64,000 nucleotides of DNA from Corynespora cassiicola (lineage: Eukaryota > Ascomycota > Dothideomycetes > Pleosporales > Corynesporascaceae), in contig JAEUWY010000001.1 in NCBI GenBank assembly GCA_022059125.1, positions 2,790,001 to 2,854,000 on the forward strand. Direction: 5' to 3'. How positions within the stretch are numbered: position 1 is the first letter of the stretch; each line of letters opens with the position of its first letter. This document shows, piece by piece, positions 1 to 11,467 of the stretch. A program made the position numbers and the translations under genes. The notes below the pieces were generated by a model. It was not told the DNA's origin, made no database searches, and was given only the letters and a program-made list of their open reading frames with translations.

Positions 1-264
1 TTGAGCGACAAGGACCAGGTGGCAGCACTCATCGCTGGATGCCTGTTCATCGTGCCGCACGTGCTGCTTCTGTGGGAGCGCGGAAGAAGATTCAGGGCCA
101 ATCCCATCTTGGAGGCTGCTAAGGTGTGGTACCGCTTCCGAGCCTGCTTTGGGAAAAAGTATGAGCCTCTAGGCCCACATGCAGGCGCGCACTTTGGCGG
201 TGTTGATACGGTATATCATGGTGCTGGAGGCGAGGACAATGTGCATCCTCTCCTCTCCCTGTGA
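1..264 (+). CDS. Partial ORF, possible 3' end of a membrane protein gene
   Basis: The reading frame is open from the window edge to a TGA at 262-264. It encodes one hydrophobic stretch (about residues 8-24) followed by a basic, aromatic segment. There is no ATG at the edge, so if real this is the last exon of a gene starting outside the window. A possible donor (GTATAT near 211) could shorten it. I do not recognise the protein, and a chance ORF is quite possible. Confidence 0.3.
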   Translation: MSDKDQVAALIAGCLFIVPHVLLLWERGRRFRANPILEAAKVWYRFRACFGKKYEPLGPHAGAHFGGVDTVYHGAGGEDNVHPLLSL

Positions 265-994
265 CTGGGATCGGAGATTGGACCTTGCGCTGTGGCAACT
301 AGCCATGTTTGACTTGTTGCTTCTCTTCCTCCTCTTCCTCCTCCTCCTTCTTCTTCATTTGTCCGGCCTCACATACGTTCGATCTCACTCTCTCGATCGG
401 CAGAGGTTCAACAAGGGACGTTTTTTGGGAAATAGACGGCTTTACATCACTCGCCACATGGCGGGTTACTTCACTTCTTATCACTGGAATAGCTATTAGT
501 ATGGCTGAGCCTTGGATATCATGGACAGGGAATATACATCAGGGTCGAGAGAGAAGATCCTATCGTTACGATGCCGCCGCCAGCGCTTATTCCGCACCCC
601 CACGTGATCACACCATGTCTTCAGCCGTGAATTACCCAGTCCCGTCTTCTCTCGCACTTGAACAATGCATCATTTCTCGAACTGTGCGGTATCATGGCTG
701 TGAGGCGCTCGTCTGCCCATGTCCGGGTCAAATATCACGGATTCGAAAATGAGTTCCCTGTCGCCCGGCCGAAGCTTCCCCCCCCCCCCCCCCTGGCACC
801 TTGGGCTTGTTCTGGTACGAAACGAACGAACCCGTAATGCAGCGGAAATTTCTGTAAGCCTGTAAAGCACGAACTGCACAGTGGGAGCAAAATAGTTTGT
901 TGGGTTGAAGAGTACGGGGCCTGAGCGGCGAGTTTGGACCATATTCCTGAGAATTTTGGAGCTGCAATCAGCCTCTTGTACACCTAGTGACCAA
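265..994. other. Gene-free stretch with a CT microsatellite and a C16 tract
   Basis: No convincing gene. It holds a pyrimidine-rich CTT/CCT microsatellite at about 320-356 and a 16-base cytosine run at 778-793. Short ORFs here are low-complexity and lack splice or start support. Confidence 0.6.
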
Positions 995-2437
995 TCAGGC
1001 TCCAATCTCATTCACCCATCTCTCCAAATCCAATAGCAACCCCTCTCCAACTCTTTCCTCAACGACTCCATCCTGCCAACTGCAGGTAATGCACATTTCT
1101 TCGCTCTTGACCGTCATAATCGATACCGAGACAGCAGCTGAAGGCACCTCGGCACTTAATATTAACTCTGCCTTCTGCAACGACCATTCATCCATCTCCC
1201 TACTTCCCCCATCCAGAACACCCAGATTTGTAACGAGCCACGACAAATACCGCGTCCGCCGTGCCTCGCGCCGCTGCTGGCTGTTCCAGTCCGGGCAATA
1301 ACCCATAACGGCTATCAAATCATTCTTTAAGCCTGACGCAAGTCGCGCCGCAATCTGGGCGCGAACTCGTGCGGACACGGTCCAGATGATTTTCACAATA
1401 TCATCAGGTAGGCGTCGAGATGGACCTGCATCTGTGACAGCGTCTGCCATTTTCTCGCGGATGGTTGCGACTAGGTCGGGCGCATACTCGTGGTCGAGCG
1501 CCGAGACGTAGTTGCACATGGATTCCTTCGGAATCAGCCACGGATACTCGAGAGTGCTTGCGGGCAGGTAGTGGCGCAGGTCGTACGGCGTTCGGCTTGC
1601 AAACCCCGTACCTGAAGCGGGCTCGAGGGAAGAGGTGAGAGAGACAAGGACCAGGGCGTGAATGAGCCCTGTGACAGTAGTGTTATGTAGACGGCAGGCA
1701 GACACTAGGTTTGTGACGGTGGCCGCGCGGACGGTGAAGGTGCGGAACCGGGTTGCGTACGGCGCACATTGTATCGGGGCCCAAGTTGCATGGGGCGATC
1801 CGGGGAAGAAGGATACGGGTTTGAAGTCATTGTAGAACCACTTAAGAAGAAAAATGGGGTCCAGCGGCCATGAGCAGAGAATTTCGCCGTTGGGAGGAAG
1901 TTTGTGGGTGTCATTGGGGAGGTCAAGGGTCCAGTTAGGCGCAGAAACGTCAATGAGAGCCTTGTCCTGGACAGAGGCTTCGTTCAAGGCACGGAGGAGA
2001 TGCCGATGGAAGATCTTGCCGCTCATGCCATCGTGATGGGCATGGTTCCACACATACAAGACGTCCAAGGTGCTCACCTCGCGCCCGTGCAAGACGACTA
2101 GTCGCCACCCGGGCCGCGTCGAGAGGTGGTCGAATCTGGAGTCTAGCTGCAGCTGCATGGTGTCGGCATAGGCCTGCTCGAGTTGACCGGCGTCCTCGCA
2201 TGATCGCCACTCGACATGGTCGCGGAGGTCCAGCTGGCCGATGCGGACAAACGCAGGATGTCTAGAGTGTTCGCCCGTGATGCCAACATGGAGATGAGGG
2301 TGATCGAGAACGACTCGGGCCAAGGCATTGATAAGGCTGCTCTTGAGCGTTACTAGGTTGTCCATGTTGGCAAGACCAGGGGGCGGGCAGTAACGACAGG
2401 CTACAACGGTGCCGCGGTACTGATCGAGTGTGTGCAT
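995..2437 (-). CDS. Alcohol acetyltransferase-like (AATase / condensation-type) acyltransferase
   Basis: Single-exon gene of 480 residues starting at ATG 2437. Residues 132-137 read HAHHDG, the HxxxDG catalytic motif of CoA-dependent acyltransferases, within the context WNHAHHDGMSG. The N-terminus (HTLDQYRGTVV...) and overall layout match the fungal AATase family (Pfam AATase, yeast Atf1/Atf2 relatives), which transfer acetyl groups from acetyl-CoA to alcohols or sterols. No signal peptide is apparent. No polyketide or peptide synthase lies nearby, so a role in secondary metabolism is not supported. The substrate cannot be read from sequence; esterification of a fusel alcohol or detoxification of a hydroxylated compound are both possible. 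Confidence 0.8.
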   Translation of the reverse strand: MHTLDQYRGTVVACRYCPPPGLANMDNLVTLKSSLINALARVVLDHPHLHVGITGEHSRHPAFVRIGQLDLRDHVEWRSCEDAGQLEQAYADTMQLQLDSRFDHLSTRPGWRLVVLHGREVSTLDVLYVWNHAHHDGMSGKIFHRHLLRALNEASVQDKALIDVSAPNWTLDLPNDTHKLPPNGEILCSWPLDPIFLLKWFYNDFKPVSFFPGSPHATWAPIQCAPYATRFRTFTVRAATVTNLVSACRLHNTTVTGLIHALVLVSLTSSLEPASGTGFASRTPYDLRHYLPASTLEYPWLIPKESMCNYVSALDHEYAPDLVATIREKMADAVTDAGPSRRLPDDIVKIIWTVSARVRAQIAARLASGLKNDLIAVMGYCPDWNSQQRREARRTRYLSWLVTNLGVLDGGSREMDEWSLQKAELILSAEVPSAAVSVSIMTVKSEEMCITCSWQDGVVEERVGEGLLLDLERWVNEIGA

Positions 2438-3378
2438 AGCTGTTTGGTACGCTTCACTGCGTCTGCATTAGACGGCCACTGCCCAAAAATGGATTGAAGA
2501 CGTACAGGCTTCCCATGGCCCGAATTCGAGACCCAACGTTGACATGACCGCTAGAAACGTGACCCTTGCTTAGGTAACCGCCCATGACGGAAGCTGGTAG
2601 AAGCCAGTATCAAGGAAGTAGTCTTGCAGACAGCGAAAGGCCACTGACCACATTAGAAGCAAAGATGCGGCGTTGGGAGTGTAACGCCGCAGAGATGGAT
2701 AGATGCGGTTAGGCGCTGTCGGGGTCCTTGTTCCATCGAATCCCAAGGCTGCCTCGGGTGAGATATAGGCACGTGACGGGCTATCTTCTTTTCACCCCCA
2801 TATTTACCTAACACGCGACTATGGTCTGCATACCCTTCCAGCTCTTGGCCTGAGCGACACCAGACGCACCTAATACAACCAGATGCCTCTTTTCAGACCC
2901 TCTCATCTCCACATTATCATGGCTGACCGTACCTCCGTAAACGAAAACTACATAGTAAGTATAAATAAAAAGCATCAACAGTGAATTCACTAGTATAAAA
3001 GTTATTACAAGGTAATATAGATATAAGCCCCTGTCGACAGATATATGTCTGCCCAGGTGACTCTCTAGTCAAATGTCACGTCCCTTGGCGCTAATATTGT
3101 TGATAAAGGAGCCAAGTGCGAACCATGACAAAGAATTAGCGCCACCATTCCCCGTCGCAAATGGTTACACTAGATGCTAGCCCGCGGCCGCCCTGCCACC
3201 TCCGCTCTAATCGAATGTTAATCACCCGAGATAGCCTAGCGGCTTGCCCATCTCCGACTGCGCTTCGTGCATCACGGGCGCTGGCTATGAGCCTGACGAG
3301 GATGCATTAAGACACTGGCCTGGCAAATATTTGGACAACTCGTATAGGGGCCAAAAACATACATTTCACGTTGTCTGA
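2438..3378. other. Intergenic region
   Basis: This is the upstream side of the acetyltransferase gene and the downstream side of the SAT4-type gene. It is moderately AT-rich near 2940-3030. No ORF with credible composition or splice structure was seen. Confidence 0.6.
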
Positions 3379-4759
3379 CTATTCTGATCGTCCAACCTCG
3401 ACTGTCACCTCCTGCTGACGCACAACACCATCCGCATTATCGAACAAACTCGAGGTGCTTGTATGTTCATCGCGCTTGCTTCCAATCGAGACAAACTTTT
3501 GCCAATCCTGCTGGGTCTTTGATTTCTCCTTTTGCTTTCCCTTTCCACTCGCCGACTCCACCGTTGTCGTGAATTGGCCCGACGATAATGGCACGAGCTT
3601 GAGCGACTCATCTCCGTGGGACCCGCCCTTCGAAGGCCCCATGGCGGAGAGGACAATCTCGGTGTCATCAATCTGGGGGTATAGCATCCCGCTACCGCCA
3701 GCTCCGAGGAACCGTTTGATGCGGGGAAGGCTGGCTATAATGAGCGAGAGACTGCTCACGGTTCTGCAGGTCGTTGTTAGTGATGAGCATCGAAACGAGG
3801 TACTGGAAACGAACTTGGTAAGAATCGCAAGCGCAAAGCCATCCCCTATTCATGTCAGCAGAGGAAAAAAAATATGGTTGGGAGCAAACTCACATGTCGG
3901 GTCTTCAGTCTGTGCAGCCTTTATAGCGGCCCAGACCTGGACGCCACCGACAAACGGCACTCTGTCTCTTGTGAGCAAAAGAAGAAAACACTTTTCGGCC
4001 ATACAAACATGATCCGAGCCCCGAAGAGGATAGCGACAGTCCTGCGTCTCCTGCGATCCATGTGTAATGGCCGAAGCACTGGTAGAATCCATACTGCAAG
4101 TAAGATGTCGGAAACCATGTCGAACACAATCACCGATACCATCAAGCTGCCTCCATGGCACTTTTTCTCATTCATCACCCATGGCTGAGATGTACCACAT
4201 TGAAATGCGACCGCAAACAGGGAGTACACGGACCACGATACGACCGATCCAAAAAGTACCACCTTGTTTAGCAACGACTGGGGAGCAACGCGTCCTATTA
4301 AAAATGCTGAAGAGAGCTTCCCGAGCGTCATTACAACTACTGCAAGAAGCTGCCCGGCATATTTTGTCTACCACAAGCCGCGTCAGTTGACGAACGATGA
4401 TCACCAAGGGTTTGCTTTGGTACCTTGAAGTATATGTCTACATCAGATGGGCTAACTTCCGAGATATGTTTCCCCAGTCCCGCATCCACGGCATACTGCC
4501 AAGAGACTGTCGCCGCAAGATACAAAATCTGTTCCCAGGTTTAGACGTGATCGTGCAGACGGGGGATTCCACTCACACTCCCTGTCAGTACCATGCCATC
4601 GTCAGGCCCAAAGTTGACCTTGTGAATGCGACCGATTATGAACCTCGCACAAGCAACTCCAAGGGTGATGCACGTCCACGTATAGAGCGATACGAGCACG
4701 GCGCCGCCTCTCCCGGAGGGGGCGTAGCGGGGCCCTTCTTCTGGACCGGCAATGACCAT
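3379..4759 (-). CDS. SAT4-type rhodopsin-like integral membrane protein (PTH11-related superfamily)
   Basis: Model: exons 4759-4577, 4528-4424, 4367-4009, 3961-3894, 3845-3815 and 3763-3379 (377 codons including stop). The introns have GTGAGT, GTACCA, GTTTGT, GTGAGT and GTTCGT donors. The last intron (3764-3814, 51 nt, CTAAC branch point) keeps frame, so retaining it would add 17 residues; removing it restores the usual short spacing between DPTW and the last membrane helix (SLIIASLPRIKRF). Several hydrophobic helices follow the pattern of the fungal Rhodopsin/SAT4 domain: SLYTWTCITLGVACAR, YAGQLLAVVVMTLGKL, VSVIVFDMVSDILLAVWILP and VPFVGGVQVWAAIK. Such proteins sit in the plasma membrane and some act as receptors. 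The C-terminal tail (about 110 residues) is polar and Ser/Lys-rich, as expected for a cytosolic tail. The ligand is unknown. Confidence 0.8.
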
Positions 4760-6067
4760 GGTTCGGACCGTTCAATGGCTACCCCATCGGAGCACGAGGG
4801 CAAAAAAGAAAGCAGAGCAGCACCGAGCGAGCGATGAGATCTCGGAAGCTGGCGGCGGAGGATTGGGATGCCTATACGAGCATGACTGTGGAGGCATATG
4901 TACTTATTCTGAATCTCGATGGACAAGATTGCGTTTCGGCCACACAACGCCCACGACCTTCAGGACACGGCCCTTCCATGGCTCCGGGAACGACCTAGGC
5001 AATGATCTGATGTGGATGCCTCGACTTGTGAGCGAGGCTGCTCCAACCGAATGTCGCAATGCGAAGGCGCGCGCCTTGATCCAGTTCGCATGAGCACGGC
5101 TCGAGTCAAAAGGCAATGGTCCTGCCGCTGAACTACAGGACTAGCCGGCGCCCTATCGACGGTTCACACAATGTTCGCGGGGTGACAGCACACTTCAGAC
5201 TGGATGTCTGGGGCAGCGGAGATTCCGAGTCGTCCCGCGCTCGTGTGTGATTGGGAGAGGTGGAAGATCTCCAAGTCACGATCTGGAACGCGGTTCGAGA
5301 CATGAAGCTAGGGCTTACTGATCGTCGTTTAGGCTGTCGTTTTCGTAGATGACCCGCCTCCACGCTTGACTACTACCCCAGCCTTAAGCGAGAAAAAGCA
5401 AAGCGCCCGCCAATTGACGCGGGTAGACTACGGTCGGGCGCGGGGGCCCTTGGAGCCTATTGCGCCTTCTTCAAACTTTATCTCTGTTCAGCTTCGCTGG
5501 CTGACCATCTGCTCGAGACTGAAATAGCTTGGACGACCCTCTCGGCCTCCTCTCCCGAACCTGTGTTCACGAAGCCAATCAGCAACATATCTTCACTGCA
5601 CATCACTTGGTGCAGGTGTACCTGACACTTGCGTCCTTTGCGTCGATTCAGCTCCCGGAAGCCGAGATGCATCAATCGATCCAGAACCGACCAGGGAGGC
5701 AAACTTTTGCCTGAATAGGCCTGTGTACGATGCCAAGTTATATCCCCCTTTTCGGTCGCCTCCGGGGCAAAGCTTGGGGTGTATCCTGGCTCATTATCGT
5801 ACGGTGATGAAGACCGCCCTGCATGGCCTCTGCCCTCGCGTACGAGCTGCAACCCAACGGAGTGGCTCCGACGCATGTTGGCCGCTTTTTACCCTTGCAA
5901 CACGGATCAAGCTCCAGACCTCGTGGCCTCCCGCGGCCCCGTCGACTGCCACCTCCCGGCAAACGGTGGGGTCTTGTTAACGGAGCCGCCCTGCTCTCGC
6001 GTCTCTCTTAACTGCTACGACTGCCCCGCACTTTCACCTTCCCATCCCGCTCATCGGGAATGCGAAC
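4760..6067. other. Upstream regions of two divergent genes; no supported gene
   Basis: This spacer separates the divergently transcribed SAT4-type gene and the permease. A 132-residue minus-strand ORF with an ATG at 5876 lies within it. It has no recognisable domain and overlaps longer plus-strand frames, so I leave it out. Nothing else was recognised. Confidence 0.5.
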
Positions 6068-7905
6068 ATGGCTGTAAACGACGATTCGGGCATCGAGACT
6101 ACGATCGACTTGGAGGATGGGAAGACGATTTCGGGGAGCGGGCAAAAGGCAGCCAATCCGCCTGGTCAGCTCTCGGGCGCACAGCGGCAGTCAAACGTCC
6201 TCGAGGTGCGTGCGTGGAGCGATGGCTCCGTTCAGCCAAATTTCCCGGGGCAAGTGAGGCTGACGATGGGATAGCGATATATCAATCTGGCCGCCGTGGT
6301 GAACTTTGGGGTCATCATTCTCGCATCCTGGGAGTCGTTTGCCTTGACCTTCCAATTCGCCCTGGATAATGGCGGACCTGCGTCGATGCTGTATGGATCC
6401 ATCCTGGCGGGCTGCGGAGCGTGTGCGGTCGGTTTTTCTCTGGCCGAACTGGCTTCCATGTGCGTACTTTGTCACACCCAAGGTGATCTCATCTAACTAG
6501 TCGCAAAGAGATCCCACTGTCGGTGCCCAATATCGCTGGTCGGCGAATTTCGCCCCAGCTGCCCCAAGATTCTGGGGCATGTTGCAAGGTATGTGTTGCA
6601 CAGCATCGGAACATCGGCCTGGGCTATCGCTGATTCCGTTGCCAATAGGATGGATAACAACCGCGGCCTGGTGTTTTGCTTGCGGAGGCCCGCCGTCCAT
6701 TCTGGCCAATCTGATTACTTCGCTGGCCATCTTCAACAGCGAGACATATGAGCCTGAGCGCTGGCATACGAGTCTCATCATGATCGCGACCATGATCCTT
6801 CCCTTCGTTTTCAACCTCTGGTTCCGCAAGGTGTTGGATACCTTTGAGATCACCGGAGGCATACTGCACATAATCCTCTTCATTGTCTTTGTCGTGGTAC
6901 TCATCGTATTCGGGCCACGAAGCAATTCCGAATTCGTCTTTGAATACCTGATCACCAGCGAGTCTGGCTGGCACGATCCTGGCGTGTGCTGGAGTCTGGG
7001 CCTCCTGACCGTCACCTTCTCCGTCAGCGGGTTTGACAGCGTTCTGCACATGAGTAAGTGGAGAAACCCACGGCGGATCCAAGTCTTCTAATCCCCCTTA
7101 GGTGACGAAGTCAAAAAAGTTCACACAAGAGTACCACACAGTATTGTCATCGCCTGCACGGTCAACTCCGTAATGCTCTTCGTCTTTGTCATCGTCCTGC
7201 TGTACCACATTGGACCTCTCGATGGGATTCTCGACAAGCCGTTGCCGATAGTCTATGTCCTGTACAACGCCACAGGGTCCAAGGCAGCTACCAACGTACT
7301 CGTCTCACTCGTCGGCGTCATCATCTTCTTCGCCCTTTTCAACATCTTCGCCTCGGTCTCGCGGCTGATATGGGTATTCGCACGCGACAACGGACTGCCA
7401 TTCTCGACATTCTTCGCATACGTAGGCCATCCCGGATTGGAGTATATCTGGTATATCGCAGCGCTGACAATCCACGCAGGTCCACCCCACGCTCAAACTC
7501 CCCGTCAACGCGCTCCTCCTCGTCGGCTTCATCGTAACCTGCCTCTCGCTCATCTACATCGCTTCCGCCACCGCCTTCAACGCGCTCATCAGCCTGCAAG
7601 CCCTCGCGCTGCACGTATCCTACTTCTTCCCCATCCTCTTCATCCTGCTGCGCAAACTGCAGGGCCCGCCCCCGCCCTACGGCCCCTTCAAGCTCGGCAA
7701 ATTTGGCATCCCGCTCAACATCTTCGCCCTGTGCTACGTCGTGTTCGTCGTCACCTGGATGCCGTTCCCGACATACCTGCCCGTGCACAAGGACAACATG
7801 AACTACGCGGGCCCCATCTTCGGCGCCGTCGTCATCGGCGCTCTGTGCGATTGGTTCATATCCGGGCACAAACGGTTCCAGATGCCGGTTCGGCGGTACG
7901 AATAG
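6068..7905 (+). CDS. APC-superfamily amino acid/GABA/choline-type permease
   Basis: Six exons: 6068-6205, 6275-6459, 6509-6588, 6649-7053, 7102-7421, 7480-7905 (517 residues). All joins keep phase. After a polar N-terminus of about 45 residues the protein has about 12 hydrophobic segments. It carries hallmarks of fungal GABA/choline permeases (yeast Uga4/Hnm1 group): WESFALTFQFALDNGGP in helix 1, LAELASI followed by DPTVGAQYRW, a conserved GFDSVLHMSDEVK segment, and FARDNGLPFS before helix 9. It should carry a small amine or amino acid across the plasma membrane with protons; the substrate is not deducible. Exon 3 uses the acceptor after CGCAAAG (6508), which restores the family's DPTVG sequence. 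The stop is TAG 7903-7905. Confidence 0.9.
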
Positions 7906-8670
7906 AGACGTCGACGGCGGTGGGGAGGGGGGCGCTGGCAGCGTCGATGTATATAGCCCGTTGGGGAGTCCTAGGCGCGATCTTGTGCGCTTTTTTTTTT
8001 TCTTCTCGCGGGCTTTGCGGATGATACCTCTGATGCGGTGGGTCGGCGTTTTATAGATGAGTTACGCTAGCTGCAATGCTTTTCGAATCCTGGTTCTGTT
8101 TGCGCGCTTGCAGACCGTGTTCACCTCGGCTCGACGTCGTCCTTGGATCGCCGTGTGCACGCGTTGCTCCACCGTCCTAATAAACTATGGGACCCGCGTA
8201 CGCTCCATGCAAGGACCCGCTACCACGCGGCGCGGTGAACCTACCGCATCGGGCAAGTTTGTACTCTCGTCGATTGTAGGTGCGATTGGAGGCCCGAAAA
8301 TGCCTTGCGCTGGGCGCCTGGACGCCTGGATGCCCGAGGCTGGGGGTGTGGTTGCTTAGGTAAGCGGATCGCTGGGGACGCCAACGCGATGCGTGCATAC
8401 CGCTATGGGATGGCTGGATCGTGAACCGTGGATTCGCGTTCGCATCTACTCGAACTGGTCTGGGTGGGCTAGTGACACGTAATCGACACCCAGGTGTGGG
8501 CAGATGCACACTGTTGGGGTGCGGGGGCTTGGGCTGCACTGCACGGAAGAAGATGTATCACACGTAGGAAGAAGATGTTGTAGAGCCTGAATTTTTTTTT
8601 GCTTTGTTGGAAGCTGGCGCGATGTGATCTAGGCATTAAGGATACAAGAGGCCAAGAAAGCTTCGGCCCT
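7906..8670. other. Intergenic region between convergent genes
   Basis: It holds the 3' ends of the permease and the carboxypeptidase. A T-rich tract lies at 7990-8003 and another near 8590. No gene was recognised. Confidence 0.6.
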
Positions 8671-10085
8671 CTAGAATACAATCCCAGGTCCCTCGCCGTC
8701 AAAGAACACTTCGTCAAGCAAGCTCAAAAGCACTTGCTGCCCAACCCATTGCTCTTCCACATTTGGTCGGATCTGCTCAGGCGGCAGGACGAATCCAAAA
8801 TCACCAGTGTCCCTCAACTCGATGGTGAATGACCATTCTGCACCGCCTACACCGTAGACGTGGTCTGGCGCAGAGCCCGTGGTGGTGTAGAGTGTCGCAC
8901 CACTTGGGCCAAATGTGTAGGTGGTGCGGTAGGGGAAGCTGTCCCTAATGGTTTCCGACACTGTGCTGGAGGCCTTGGTCCATTTTCCGAGCTCTGGCGG
9001 GTAAAGAGTCTCGTTGTAGCCCCAAGGATAAAGAAGATACTGCCCATAGCTGTGCCAATCAATGTAGAGCTTGATGCCTTGAGTGTCACGAAGCTTGCGA
9101 ACAAGAGTGTCAAGGCCCTGGTTCTCGGGCGTGTCCGATGGCGCCTCGCCCTTGTATGTCTGTGAGCAAGGGTTGGTCGAAGCTCCACGGTCATTGGCAT
9201 CCCAGCCAAATTCCCAGTTACGGTTGATATCACGGCCGTAGCAGGTAGAGTTGTTAGGGCCAGGCATTCGGTTCTTGCGCCAGAGACGATCGGTGGTCTG
9301 AGAATAGACGAAGCCTATTGAGGGTCAGGATTCAGGTAGCTAGGGAGTTGTTTGGGCAGGCCACGTACCATCGGGGTTGACAAATGGGAAAATGTAAAAG
9401 TCGTAGTTGTTCAAGATGGTCTGCGTCCAGTTGTCACCGCCTTTGTATCCGGAAATGAGTTGCTTGGTAAGATACTCGACAGTCTGCTACGCGTCAATAC
9501 AATTCTGACGAGATTTGTGGTGGAACTCACGGGAGCAGAGATCCATTCTCGGGCATGAACGGTTCCGTGCCAAAGCACTGCAGGCTTTCCAGGACCTCCG
9601 GCACCGTAGAGATGCAGCCCATAAAGGTCTCTTCCTTCATATGAAGTGCCAGACGAAACCCATTCAGACTGGTTGGGGAAGGACGCGTGCAGCTCCTTGA
9701 AGTACTCGATGTGGTCCTCATAAGGGTGATACGAGTCAAACCAGGCATCGGTGCTGCCATTATCCTGCCTCTTCCAGTTCGACTTGACCCTCGACTCAGC
9801 TGGGATTGAGGCACCGAGATTGTCGTGCATGCACTTGGAGTTGAAACCGAACGACTCAAATGCAGCGACGTGCTCGGGTGCAATGACGACATCAAGGTTG
9901 GTGCCTTCGTCGTGGTTCCATTGCTCATACGGAATGGTGGCCAGCTTCTCTTTTACATAGGCCAATTGCCTTCCAGTCTTGACCCGAAAGACTTTGAATC
10001 CATCGTAAGAAACATAGTCGGGGGTGCGGAGAGCAGCGCCGGCGGCAAAGGTAACCCAGAGGGAATGCAAGAGAGCAGAACGCAT
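8671..10085 (-). CDS. Secreted M14 (carboxypeptidase A-type) metallocarboxypeptidase
   Basis: Exons 10085-9531, 9483-9369, 9314-8671 (437 residues). Residues 1-18 form a signal peptide. Residues about 20-106 are an activation-peptide-like region ending in a Lys-Arg pair (105-106), a likely Kex2 processing site. The catalytic domain shows the M14 zinc ligands H177 and E180 (HGTVHAREW) and H311 (DWHSYGQ), the substrate-binding Asn-Arg pair (GRDINRNWEF, about 254-255) and the general base E389 (SFTIELRDTG). The expected product is an extracellular enzyme that removes C-terminal residues from peptides. Length and domain order match fungal secreted procarboxypeptidases. It is transcribed toward the permease. 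Confidence 0.93.
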
Positions 10086-10998
10086 CTCGAAGACAATTGG
10101 ACCGTCACTGATGAGTGGGTGTGTCCCAGAATACTGCGACGATAGCCTGCATTATAAGTGCCTGGCCCCGCGGCTTCTGCATGGCTACTATCAGCATGCA
10201 AAGGGAAGGAGCATCCAATTGTTCGACCGGCGGCATTGGCGTCCCAATTGGACCTGCGATATGACGAGATAGAGTGATGCAAGGCCATGGGATTGACATG
10301 TATCGACGGGGATGTCTCATCACAGCGACCGTCTTGACCTTCCCCTTCGGCGCTAGCCCGTCCTGGCATTTCTTGGGGGCGGGGGAAACGTCATCTTCGT
10401 GCTCAGGGTATGCAATTGCGCGACGTAAGAACAGGTACCTGGACCCTTAGAAGCGGCTCGATATTGCGGCTGTTTACCCATTTCAGATCTTCGCGGCCGC
10501 TCTGTTCATAATGATTCGATATCTCCTGAGACGGCTGTGTCTGCCAGGGTGCGGTGTCAACGTCAGCGACAGCGTTGCCAACCTTCTAGCATATCAAAGT
10601 GGAGGGCATGGACGCTATCCACGCCAAGATGTAGACTTGAAAATGGGGTTGACTGCTTGCTGAAAGGTAATGAAAGAGTTTTAGTTCACTGAGCAGGGCC
10701 GCCACTGGAGGCCCCGGGGTGAAGTTGGAGGGGTCGAAGCCAGTCCTATAATGGCTAGCACCAGCCACCGTAGTGCACAGCCACAGCGCCAGCTTCCAGC
10801 CACTGAGCGGCTGGGAGAGCCAGACGGCGCGCGTCATTATCGGATTGCCCGCTCACCTTTGCTTGGGTTTGAACAGCACGCCCAGGGTCAGCTACATCAC
10901 TTCGCACCACAGCAATCAAAAGAACATTAATGCATAGCTTGGTAGATTGGGACAAATTTTGAAGACATCAGATACGAAATAGTTTCTGCGACCTCGAC
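10086..10998. other. Upstream region of the carboxypeptidase gene
   Basis: No credible ORF. This is the transition from GC-richer flanking DNA to the AT-richer gene-family block. Confidence 0.5.
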
Positions 10999-10999
10999 C

Positions 11000-11164
11000 A
11001 TGGCACCTTCAGACCTGGCGCTATCTGGCACGAAAAATGTGCCTAGTAAATTCCTTAAGGTCACGATTGCGACCACGGGTACCGGCGGCGTCGGACATTT
11101 ATTTGTTAAGTTTGCAGCTGCCATGGGATGCCATGTTCTCTCCATTTCCAAGGCCGCCAGTTGA
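11000..11164 (+). pseudogene. Alcohol dehydrogenase fragment (relic)
   Basis: A 54-codon frame from ATG 11000 to TGA contains GTGGVGHLFVKFAAAMGCHV, which reads like the Rossmann-fold dinucleotide-binding loop of zinc-type alcohol dehydrogenases (GxGGxGHxAxKxAxAMG). No catalytic domain precedes it and the frame stops shortly after the loop. It is therefore a truncated relic rather than a working gene. It sits at the left border of the gene-family block, where a breakpoint or insertion could have removed the rest. Confidence 0.55.
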
Positions 11165-11467
11165 TAACTCGGGGCGACGCATCTGATTCTACGTTTTTGT
11201 ACATGGACATTGTTCATTGATGACGTTGCCCCATCCTTTCCCAATTTTTCTAGCTTTTCCAATTTTTCTGCTTTCACAATGCAGCATGTACCATTGAAAT
11301 GGATTAATTGTTGCCTCGTCTCTGCACACCGTAAGAATCGGGATGGTCCCCTGTAGCTTCATAAGCACCCCGATTTTTAGTTGAAATGCTTCCGTTTCAG
11401 AAAATCTACCTGGATTCATTCGAATTTGACAGTGGTGACAATAAGATCAATACCTTTCACTGAAGTC

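Noticed and set aside
5478..5876. 132-codon minus-strand ORF with ATG upstream of the permease
   Set aside because: No domain, no splice signals, overlaps longer frames on the other strand, and lies in promoter territory.
7339..7869. 176-codon ORF antisense to the permease
   Set aside because: Shadow of the GC-biased permease coding sequence; Asp/Glu-rich composition typical of antisense frames.
995..7905. A secondary-metabolite cluster around the acetyltransferase and permease
   Set aside because: No backbone synthase, oxygenase or pathway regulator lies nearby.
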